DNA of 64,000 nt from Serratia entomophila. GTDB lineage: Bacteria; Pseudomonadota; Gammaproteobacteria; Enterobacterales; Enterobacteriaceae. The notes beneath the pieces are model-generated. The model was not told the origin of the DNA and searched no databases. It saw nothing but the letters and a program-made list of their open reading frames with translations. A program made the translations under genes and the position numbers. The stretch is from positions 1,240,001 through 1,304,000 of the forward strand of contig NZ_CP082787.1 in assembly GCF_021462285.1 (NCBI RefSeq), written 5' to 3'. Each line of letters opens with the position of its first letter. The first letter of the stretch is position 1. Below, one piece after another: positions 57,714-64,000 of this stretch.

Positions 57714-57896
57714 ATGTTAGTGCTGACCCCGCTAACACCGATTAAAATGATGCCATGGCAAGAGCTGGCGGGCGCCATCAGGGCGCTGTCTCTTACCGGT
57801 AAACACGTATCATGCCAGAAATTTACTCCGGGGTTTTATCGCATTTATGCGATGCCGGAGGAGAGTAAAGCGGTGCTGATCCGGCGTCATCCATAA
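57714..57896 (+). CDS. Small hypothetical protein
   Basis: About 60 residues from ATG at 57714, or 48 from a later Met. No Shine-Dalgarno is obvious. The C-terminal half (GKHVSCQKFTPGFYRIYAMP...) is not of low complexity and looks protein-like. It lies between fldA and ybfE on the opposite strand. I do not recognise it, and it may not be a gene. Confidence 0.3.
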   Translation: MLVLTPLTPIKMMPWQELAGAIRALSLTGKHVSCQKFTPGFYRIYAMPEESKAVLIRRHP

Positions 57897-57924
57897 CGCC
57901 GCGCCGCACGTGCGGCCGAAGAGA

Positions 57925-58212
57925 TCAATGTTCTGGCTGTTCTTCCGCCAGTTGCGCCAGCAGCATTTGCTCGATGAGCTCGCTGCGGCTGATGTTGCGC
58001 TGTTCCGCCAGTTTGTTCAGGGCGTCCACCGCATCCGCGTTGATTTTCAGCTCTACGCGCCGCAAACCACGCACTTTATCGCGCCGTAGCTGATTGCGCT
58101 TATTGATTCTAAGCTGTTCATCGCGAGATAGCGGGTTGGTTTTCGGGCGCCCCGGCCGGCGTTCATCTGCGAACAGATCCAGCGTCGTGCGATCCGTTTG
58201 TTCTTTTGCCAT
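57925..58212 (-). CDS. ybfE: YbfE, LexA-regulated-type small DNA-binding protein
   Basis: 95 residues (E. coli: 97). N-terminal basic segment (RRPGRPKTNPLSRDEQLRIN) and a C-terminal ribbon-helix-helix-like part (RRVELKINADAVDALNKLAE). E. coli ybfE is SOS-regulated. No CTGT-N8-ACAG box is visible in the 257 bases upstream here. Confidence 0.93.
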   Translation of the reverse strand: MAKEQTDRTTLDLFADERRPGRPKTNPLSRDEQLRINKRNQLRRDKVRGLRRVELKINADAVDALNKLAEQRNISRSELIEQMLLAQLAEEQPEH

Positions 58213-58469
58213 AGGTAGCGGTACTGCAAGGGAGTTTGCATCAAAAAGCGCTTACACGCTTCCGGACGGTTCGGTTAACACACTTCGGGCCAATAAACCC
58301 TAACCCAAATTCACCCCCAGACTGGCGTTAGCGAACACGCTGGACGTGGCGGCAAAATTATAGCGCGCCATATTACCCCAGCAGATAGAGCAACGACAAT
58401 GCTTAACTGAGGCGTAAACGCGCTAAGCCGTTATCTCTAGCGCGTTTTTTCGCCAGCAAGGGCGGTTTT

Positions 58470-59231
58470 TCAGGCTTCGTCGAGAAAACGGTGGATGGCG
58501 CGCAGCACCGCTTCCGGTTTTTCGGCATGTACCCAGTGGCCGGTGCCCGCCACCACGTGAGCGCGTGCCTGCGGGAACTGGCGGGCGATGTCCGCGCGGT
58601 AGCTGTCTTGCACATAAGGCGACAAGCCGCCGCGAATGAACAGCGTCGGGTGCGGCCAGGCCGGCACTTCTTGCCAGCCGGTCACGTTCTCGTACTGCGC
58701 AATCAACACCGGCAGATTGAAACGCCACTCGCCGTTGTGGAAGGATTTCAGCAGGAACTGGATCACCCCTTCTTCCTGCAGATAGTCGCGCATCAGCTGG
58801 GCGGCCTGCTGGCGCTGGGTGATGCCGGCGGCGCTGACGGCCTTCAGGGCGTCGAAGATTTCATCGTGACGACGCGTGCGGTAATCCACCGGCGCCACGT
58901 CGATGACGATCAGTTTGTCGACGCGATCGGGCGCAATGGCGGTCAGCGCCATCGCCGCTTTGCCGCCCATCGAGTGGCCGATGACGATGACTTTCGCCAA
59001 CTGCAGGTCGTCGAGCAGCGTCAGCAGATCCTGCGCCATGGCCGGATAGGTCATCTCTGCGGAACGCGGCGACAGCCCGTGGTTGCGCAGGTCGACCTTG
59101 ATGACGCTGTGGCGCTGGTTCAAATCGCGCGCCAGCACGCCGAGGTTGTCCAGATTGCCGAACAGGCCGTGGATCAGCAGCACCGGCAGGGCGTCTGACT
59201 CGGCGGCCAGCAGTTGATAATGTAATTTCAT
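58470..59231 (-). CDS. ybfF: Esterase YbfF (alpha/beta hydrolase)
   Basis: 253 residues from MKLHYQL at 59231; a start four codons earlier is possible. Oxyanion region LIHGLFGNLDNLG, nucleophile elbow VIGHSMGGKA, and catalytic His in GTGHWVHAEKP. It cleaves acyl-CoA and short esters in E. coli studies. Upstream neighbour of seqA, divergent. Confidence 0.94.
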   Translation of the reverse strand: MKLHYQLLAAESDALPVLLIHGLFGNLDNLGVLARDLNQRHSVIKVDLRNHGLSPRSAEMTYPAMAQDLLTLLDDLQLAKVIVIGHSMGGKAAMALTAIAPDRVDKLIVIDVAPVDYRTRRHDEIFDALKAVSAAGITQRQQAAQLMRDYLQEEGVIQFLLKSFHNGEWRFNLPVLIAQYENVTGWQEVPAWPHPTLFIRGGLSPYVQDSYRADIARQFPQARAHVVAGTGHWVHAEKPEAVLRAIHRFLDEA

Positions 59232-59331
59232 GGCGAAGTTCATGCTGAGAGAGTTTCAGATTAGGGTATCATGATTGAATCGCACGATGAATAACGCGGA
59301 TTTTTAACGGGCGGGCGCCGCAGCCAACAAA

Positions 59332-59357
59332 GATGCAGCTTGAAGTGTGACGGGTAT
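59332..59357 (+). repeat. Dispersed intergenic repeat, ybfF-seqA gap
   Basis: GATGCAGCTTGAAGTGTGAC then GGGTAT. This is the full form of the element also seen at 35574 and, inverted, at 34754. It sits in the 260-base divergent region that also holds the seqA promoter. Confidence 0.65.
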
Positions 59358-59490
59358 AGGTATTAGTCTGCATTTTCCGTTTGGCGGCACTTAGTGGTGT
59401 TCGCCCCTGCGCTTTTAACCTTATAATCCCATGGCTTGAATGCAGAATCTGGCTTCAGGTTCTAAGTAGAAAAAACAGTACTGGATAAAG

Positions 59491-60027
59491 ATGAAAACTA
59501 TTGAAGTCGACGAAGAGCTTTACCGCTATATTGCCAGCCACACGCAACACATCGGTGAGAGCGCGTCCGATATTTTACGCCGCATGTTGAAATTTACCGC
59601 AGGCCAGCCGGTGCGCGCCGTGCCTGCGGCCGGCGCTCAGTCCGCCGAGCCGGAAAAGGCGGCTGTACAGCGCCCGCGCGACCGCGTGCGCGCCGTGCGC
59701 GAGCTGCTGCTGTCGGATGAGTACGCTGAGCAGAACAAAGCGGTTAACCGTTTTATGCTGGTGCTTTCCACGCTGTATACCCTCGATGCCGCCGGCTTTG
59801 CCGCCGCCACCGATGCGCTGCATGGCCGTACCCGCACCTACTTTGCCGGCGATCAGCAAACCCTGCTGGCCAACGGTACGCATACCAAGCCGAAACACGT
59901 TCCAGGCACCCCTTACTGGGTGATCACCAATACCAATACCGGCCGCAAGCGCAGCATGATCGAACACATCATGCAGGCGATGCAGTTCCCCGCGGAACTG
60001 ACTGAGAAAGTTTGCGGCACCGTTTAA
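59491..60027 (+). CDS. seqA: Negative regulator of replication initiation SeqA
   Basis: 178 residues (E. coli: 181). N-terminal oligomerisation domain [19 protein letters not shown] and C-terminal hemimethylated-GATC-binding domain with [12 protein letters not shown] and [12 protein letters not shown]. Sequesters newly replicated oriC. Upstream of pgm as in E. coli. Confidence 0.97.
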   Translation: MKTIEVDEELYRYIASHTQHIGESASDILRRMLKFTAGQPVRAVPAAGAQSAEPEKAAVQRPRDRVRAVRELLLSDEYAEQNKAVNRFMLVLSTLYTLDAAGFAAATDALHGRTRTYFAGDQQTLLANGTHTKPKHVPGTPYWVITNTNTGRKRSMIEHIMQAMQFPAELTEKVCGTV

Positions 60028-60103
60028 TTTAGCGAACAGCCCGTCACGATGGCCGTGCGCGACATATTGCCCGGTCACCGACAGGGATGAGGGAGATATG
60101 TCG

Positions 60104-61747
60104 ATGGCGAATAGTCCACGTGCCGGGCAGCCAGCCCAGCAAAGTGATTTGATCAACGTAGCCCAGCTGACGTCGCAGTACTATGTGCTGCAGCCTGATG
60201 CAGGCAACGCCGCGCACGCGGTGAAGTTCGGGACTTCCGGCCATCGCGGCAGCGCGCTGCGTCACAGCTTTAACGAAGCGCACATCCTCGCTATCGCTCA
60301 GGCGATCGCCGAAGTTCGCCGCCAGCAGGGAACGACCGGTCCATGTTACGTGGGCAAGGATACTCATGCGCTGTCAGAGCCGGCCTTTATTTCGGTGCTG
60401 GAAGTGCTGACCGCCAACGGCGTCGACGTGATCGTGCAGGAAAACAACGGTTTTACGCCGACCCCTGCGGTATCGCACGCCATCCTGTGCCACAACCGCC
60501 AGGGCGGCGCACAGGCTGACGGCATCGTCATCACGCCTTCCCATAACCCACCGGAAGACGGCGGCATCAAGTACAACCCGCCGAACGGCGGCCCGGCCGA
60601 CACCAACCTGACTTCCGTGATCGAAAAGCGCGCCAACGAGCTGCTGGCTCAGCAGCTGAAGGGCGTTCAGCGCCAGTCGCTGGACAAAGCCTGGAACAGC
60701 GGCCACCTGCATGCCAAAGATCTGGTGCAGCCCTACGTTGAAGGGCTGGTTGACGTGGTCGACATGCCGGCCATTCAGCGCGCCGGCCTGAAGCTGGGCG
60801 TGGATCCGCTCGGCGGCTCCGGCATTGCCTATTGGCAGCGCGTGGCCGAGCATTACCAGCTGGATCTGACGCTGGTGAACGACTCCATCGATCAGACCTT
60901 CCGCTTTATGCATCTGGACCACGACGGCATTATCCGCATGGACTGCTCGTCCGAGTCGGCGATGGCCGGCCTGCTGGCGCTGCGCGATAAATTCGATCTG
61001 GCGTTCGCCAACGATCCGGATTACGACCGCCACGGCATCGTGACGCCGAAAGGCCTGATGAACCCGAACCATTATCTGGCGGTGGCCATCAACTACCTGT
61101 TCCAGCACCGCCCGCAGTGGGGCGCAGACGTCGCGGTAGGCAAAACGCTGGTTTCCAGCGCGATGATCGACCGCGTGGTGTCCTCCCTGGGCCGCAAGCT
61201 GGTGGAAGTGCCGGTCGGTTTCAAATGGTTCGTTGACGGCCTGTTCGACGGCAGCTTTGGCTTTGGCGGCGAAGAGAGCGCCGGGGCGTCCTTCCTGCGC
61301 TTCAACGGTACGCCGTGGTCGACCGACAAAGACGGCATCATCATGTGCCTGCTGGCGGCGGAAATCACTGCGGTGACCGGCGAGAACCCGCAGCATCATT
61401 ATGACGATCTGGCCAAGCGCTTTGGTGCGCCGAGCTACAACCGCATTCAGGCGCCGGCTACCCATGCGCAGAAAGCCGCGCTGTCCAAGCTTTCGCCGGA
61501 AATGGTCAAGGCCAGTACGCTGGGCGGCGATCCCATCACTGCCCGTCTGACCACCGCGCCGGGCAATGGCGCGTCGATCGGCGGTCTGAAAGTGATGACC
61601 GACAACGGCTGGTTCGCGGCCCGTCCTTCAGGCACCGAAGAGGCTTACAAAATCTACTGTGAGAGCTTCCTGGGGGCAGAGCACCGCGAGAAGATCGAGC
61701 ACGAAGCGGTAGAGATCGTTAGCGAAGTCTTGGCTTCCGCGAAATAA
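60104..61747 (+). CDS. pgm: Phosphoglucomutase Pgm
   Basis: 547 residues from the ATG at 60104, with GGGAG 8 nt upstream (E. coli: 546); an ATG two codons earlier is also open. Phosphoserine loop [11 protein letters not shown], metal loop DPDYDRHG, sugar loop GGEESAGAS, and phosphate-binding [10 protein letters not shown]. Interconverts glucose-1-P and glucose-6-P. Confidence 0.97.
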   Translation: MANSPRAGQPAQQSDLINVAQLTSQYYVLQPDAGNAAHAVKFGTSGHRGSALRHSFNEAHILAIAQAIAEVRRQQGTTGPCYVGKDTHALSEPAFISVLEVLTANGVDVIVQENNGFTPTPAVSHAILCHNRQGGAQADGIVITPSHNPPEDGGIKYNPPNGGPADTNLTSVIEKRANELLAQQLKGVQRQSLDKAWNSGHLHAKDLVQPYVEGLVDVVDMPAIQRAGLKLGVDPLGGSGIAYWQRVAEHYQLDLTLVNDSIDQTFRFMHLDHDGIIRMDCSSESAMAGLLALRDKFDLAFANDPDYDRHGIVTPKGLMNPNHYLAVAINYLFQHRPQWGADVAVGKTLVSSAMIDRVVSSLGRKLVEVPVGFKWFVDGLFDGSFGFGGEESAGASFLRFNGTPWSTDKDGIIMCLLAAEITAVTGENPQHHYDDLAKRFGAPSYNRIQAPATHAQKAALSKLSPEMVKASTLGGDPITARLTTAPGNGASIGGLKVMTDNGWFAARPSGTEEAYKIYCESFLGAEHREKIEHEAVEIVSEVLASAK

Positions 61748-61765
61748 TTTTTCCCTTCGCAAGAT

Positions 61766-61795
61766 AAAAAGCGCTGTTTTTACAGCGCTTTTTTT
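61766..61795 (+). terminator. Terminator of pgm
   Basis: AAAAAGCGCTGT-TTTT-ACAGCGCTTTTTTT: strong intrinsic terminator. Confidence 0.95.
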
Positions 61796-61805
61796 ATGTC
61801 TGCAA

Positions 61806-61895
61806 TTTAGATATATCTATTTTGCAAAAGCCGCTTGTGGATTTAGATATATCGATCTAGATTAGATATATCGAAGTTGTTTAGATATATCTAAA
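61806..61895. promoter_or_regulatory. Four-copy TAGATATATC(T/G)A operator array
   Basis: Cores at 61808-61819 (TAGATATATCTA), 61844-61855 and 61863-61874 (TAGATATATCGA) and 61882-61893 (TAGATATATCTA, extended to TTTAGATATATCTAAA). Starts are 36, 19 and 19 bp apart. Copies 1 and 4 are perfect palindromes. The array ends 26 nt before the PadR-family start and must overlap its promoter, so it is the likely binding region of that regulator. Confidence 0.85.
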
Positions 61896-61920
61896 TGGCC
61901 TCGTCAATTCACTGTCCACT

Positions 61921-62571
61921 ATGAGGTTCCATACCATGTTCCATCGATTAGGTTTACACCGTCATCACCATCATCATGAATGCGAAGCAGGGCGCGATCG
62001 CCGCCATCGCGGCGGGCGCCATCACTTTGGCGGCGACGGCGAAGAGCGCGGCCGGGGCGGGCGCGGTGGGCGTCACCGCATGTTCGAGCACGGCGATCTG
62101 CGCCTGGTGCTGCTGGCATTGGTGGCGCGCAAGCCCAGCCACGGCTATGAGCTGATCAAGGCGATCGACGAGGCGTCTTCCGGGCTGTACGTGCCAAGCC
62201 CCGGGGTGATTTACCCGACGCTGACGCTGCTGGAAGAGCAGGATTTCCTCGAGCCGCTCACCACCGGCAACGGCCGCAAAAGCTACCAAATCACCGCCGC
62301 TGGCCAGAGCGAGCTGCAAAAGCACCAGCAGGTGGTTGAGGTGATCCTGGCCCGGCTGGCCGGCGCCGGGCGCGAGCGGCACCCGCAGGGCAACCTGGCC
62401 GAAGGGATCTTCGACGCCATGCATCGTTTGCGCAGCCTGTTGCGCGGCAACGTGATGCGTGCCGATCTCACCCCGCAGCAGGTGGAGCGCATCAATGCGG
62501 CTTTACTGACCGCCGTCGCGGCGATTGAAAGCGAAATGAACGTTAAACCCGCAGAACAGGAGAACGAGTGA
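61921..62571 (+). CDS. PadR-family, YqjI-like metal-responsive regulator
   Basis: 216 residues, possibly starting at a later ATG (61936, MFHRLGLHRHHHHHECEAG). An N-terminal 50-residue tail rich in His, Gly and Arg (HRHHHHHE, HRGGRHHFGGDGEERG) is a probable metal-binding region, as in E. coli YqjI, a nickel/iron-linked repressor. The PadR winged helix follows: HGDLRLVLLALVARKPSHGYELIKAI and SPGVIYPTLTLLEEQDFLE. The four-copy operator lies directly upstream. The last codons overlap the ATG of the next gene (TGATG). In E. coli yqjI pairs with the siderophore reductase yqjH; no such gene is adjacent here. Confidence 0.85.
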   Translation: MRFHTMFHRLGLHRHHHHHECEAGRDRRHRGGRHHFGGDGEERGRGGRGGRHRMFEHGDLRLVLLALVARKPSHGYELIKAIDEASSGLYVPSPGVIYPTLTLLEEQDFLEPLTTGNGRKSYQITAAGQSELQKHQQVVEVILARLAGAGRERHPQGNLAEGIFDAMHRLRSLLRGNVMRADLTPQQVERINAALLTAVAAIESEMNVKPAEQENE

Positions 62572-62870
62572 TGCCAGGCCACCGTTTTAAAATCACCGTA
62601 GAAGCCCTGAGCGATCGCCAGGGCAACCCGGTCGAGAAAGCGCCGCTGAGTTTTGAAGTGGAAAACCACGACGATATTTTCGACATCGTCGAGCGCATTC
62701 AGGCGCGGGAGGATCTGAACTTCGGCCGGCAGCAAAGCGCAGCCTTCGCCGTGGGGCTGAAATTGTTCTCTGAAGTGATGATCGAAAACCGCAAACACCC
62801 GGTGTTCGCCCCGCTGCGCGAGGCGTTCAAGGCGTTTATGGTCGGCTTGAAAAAAGGGCCGACTGAGTAA
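62571..62870 (+). CDS. DUF3861-type small protein
   Basis: 99 residues from the ATG at 62571, preceded by AGGAG 9 nt upstream. MPGHRFKITVEALSDRQGNP and FEVENHDDIFDIVERIQARE resemble DUF3861 proteins, with no known function. No Cys or His cluster. It overlaps the PadR gene by one base and shares its operator, so it may serve in the same metal response; this is inferred from coupling only. Confidence 0.7.
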   Translation: MPGHRFKITVEALSDRQGNPVEKAPLSFEVENHDDIFDIVERIQAREDLNFGRQQSAAFAVGLKLFSEVMIENRKHPVFAPLREAFKAFMVGLKKGPTE

Positions 62871-62876
62871 ACATCT

Positions 62877-63566
62877 TTAAGGCATAAAGCGGTAGCCGAC
62901 GCCGGTTTCGGTCAGCAGATGCCTGGGCCGCGCCGGGTCGACCTCCAGCTTTTGCCGCAGATGGCCCATATAAATGCGCAGGTAATGGCTGTGTTCCACA
63001 TAGTTCGGCCCCCAGACGTGGCTCAGCAGTTGGCGCTGAGTGATCACTTTGCCGGAGTTGGCCAGCAGTTCCGCCAGCAGGCGAAATTCGATCGGCGTCA
63101 GGTGCAAATCTTCGTCGTTGCGCAGCACCCGGCGGTTAACCAGATCGACGGTGATTGCCGAAAAGCTGACCAGCGGGCTTTCCTGTTGGCTGGAGGAGTG
63201 ACGGCGCAGCGCCACCCGCACCCGCGCCAGCAGTTCCCCGATGCCGAACGGCTTGCTGAGGTAGTCGTCCGCCCCGACGTCCAGCGCGGCGATTTTGTCC
63301 TCTTCGGCGTTGCGCGCCGACAGCACGATCACCGGAATGGCGCTCCACTGCCGCAAATCGCGGATATAGCTTAGCCCGTCGCCGTCCGGCAACCCCAAAT
63401 CGAGGATGATGAGATCCGGCTTGCGCGTGCCGGCTTCAATCAGCCCACGCTGCAGCGTTTCGCTCTCAAACACCCGCAGGCCCTCGCTTTCCAGCGCGGT
63501 GCGGACGAAGCGGCGGATCTCTTTTTCATCTTCAACAATCAGAATGTTGGTTGGCGTTGTGCTCAC
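62877..63566 (-). CDS. kdpE: Response regulator KdpE
   Basis: 229 residues. Receiver domain with the phosphoacceptor Asp in LIILDLGLPDGDG and Lys in LSKPFG; OmpR-type winged helix (LTPIEFRLLAELLANSGKVI). Activates the kdpFABC K+ pump on phosphorylation by KdpD. It starts 17 nt after kdpD and is convergent with the DUF3861 gene. Confidence 0.96.
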   Translation of the reverse strand: MSTTPTNILIVEDEKEIRRFVRTALESEGLRVFESETLQRGLIEAGTRKPDLIILDLGLPDGDGLSYIRDLRQWSAIPVIVLSARNAEEDKIAALDVGADDYLSKPFGIGELLARVRVALRRHSSSQQESPLVSFSAITVDLVNRRVLRNDEDLHLTPIEFRLLAELLANSGKVITQRQLLSHVWGPNYVEHSHYLRIYMGHLRQKLEVDPARPRHLLTETGVGYRFMP

Positions 63567-63583
63567 GTTTCCCCTGGCATTGA

Positions 63584-64000
63584 TTACAGATCGAAGGCTT
63601 CACCCTCGATCTCGGGCGGTTTTTCCAGCGGCAGCACGAAGCGGAAGCTGGCGCCGCCGTTGGCGCCGTTTTCCGCCCAAATGCGGCCGTCGTGTACTTC
63701 AATAATGGCACGGCAAATGGCTAACCCCAAACCGACGCCGGGGATCGCCGACTCTTTATTGCCGCGCGAGAATTTATCGAAAATCAGCTGCTTCTGCCCG
63801 GCGGGGATGCCCGGGCCGTTGTCCCATACTTCCACTTCCAGCCAGTCCGGCAGCGTGCGGGCGCGAATGCCGATAGTAGCATCCGCGCCGGCGTATTTAT
63901 TGGCGTTTTCCAACAGGTTGGTGAAAACCCGCTCCAACAGGCTGGCGTCGCAGCTGACCAATATCTGCTCCGGCGGCAGTTCGACCAGAATCTGATGTTG
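63584..64000 (-). CDS. kdpD: Sensor kinase KdpD, 3' end only
   Basis: The last 138 residues, running off the window. The HATPase domain is visible: N box NLLENANKYAG, G1 VWDNGPGIP, F box FDKFSRG, and G2 GVGLGLAICRAI. KdpD senses K+ limitation and phosphorylates KdpE. Confidence 0.95.
   Translation of the reverse strand, partial: QHQILVELPPEQILVSCDASLLERVFTNLLENANKYAGADATIGIRARTLPDWLEVEVWDNGPGIPAGQKQLIFDKFSRGNKESAIPGVGLGLAICRAIIEVHDGRIWAENGANGGASFRFVLPLEKPPEIEGEAFDL

Overview
The window is about 64 kb of chromosomal core sequence from a GC-rich enterobacterium, almost certainly a Serratia of the S. marcescens group. The main evidence is a signal-less ChiC-type chitinase (GH18 + FnIII + chitin-binding domain), an 885-residue chitobiase downstream of chiP-chiQ, and gene order that otherwise follows the E. 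coli 14-16 min region (cspE, crcB, tatE, lipA ... fur, fldA, seqA, pgm, kdpE). Identifications rest on motifs and remembered family sequences; no database search was run.

Layout. 1-1560: the end of a GGDEF protein, a small zinc-ribbon protein, a two-domain cold-shock protein and a VOC protein. 1589-6639 (minus): a five-gene operon (M20 deacetylase, FMN monooxygenase, N-acetyltransferase, ABC permease, ABC ATPase) matching the Bacillus yxe type of S-(2-succino)cysteine / S-alkylcysteine salvage, but with no substrate-binding protein. 6985-9857: cspE, a TetR-MFS efflux pair, a tiny membrane-protein ORF, and crcB behind a fluoride riboswitch. 9947-24368: a GNAT, tatE, then the minus-strand block lipA, lipB, ybeD, dacA, rlpA, mrdB, mrdA, rlmH, rsfS, nadD, holA, lptE, leuS (lipoylation, cell elongation, ribosome silencing, NAD, replication, LPS export). 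24634-38397: ybeL, an azoreductase-like gene, rihA, the glutamate/aspartate ABC operon gltIJKL, lnt, corC, ybeY, ybeZ, yjdM, miaB and ubiF. 38484-39139: a six-tRNA operon (Met-Leu-Gln-Gln-Met-Gln) with a stringent-type promoter.

39292-56161 is a chitin and amino-sugar district: asnB, chiC, nagD-nagC-nagA-nagB diverging from nagE, glnS, then chiP-chiQ-chitobiase. ChiC and chitobiase break chitin down, ChiP imports chito-oligosaccharides, NagE imports GlcNAc, and NagA/NagB feed it to glycolysis. The regulation can be read in the DNA: paired NagC-type operators between nagB and nagE (94 bp apart) and in front of chiP (234 bp apart), a CRP site, and a 16-nt ChiX sRNA target over the chiP ribosome-binding site. 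56355-61747 holds fur, fldA, ybfE, ybfF, seqA and pgm.

61806-62870 carries a His-rich PadR/YqjI-like metal-sensing repressor preceded by four copies of a TAGATATATC(T/G)A operator and coupled to a DUF3861 gene. The window ends in kdpE and the 3' end of kdpD.

The less described items are the salvage operon without a binding protein (with a 16-codon possible remnant where it may have been), the four-site PadR array with its DUF3861 partner, the small membrane protein behind a hairpin near crcB, and a dispersed intergenic repeat that supplies the miaB stop codon.
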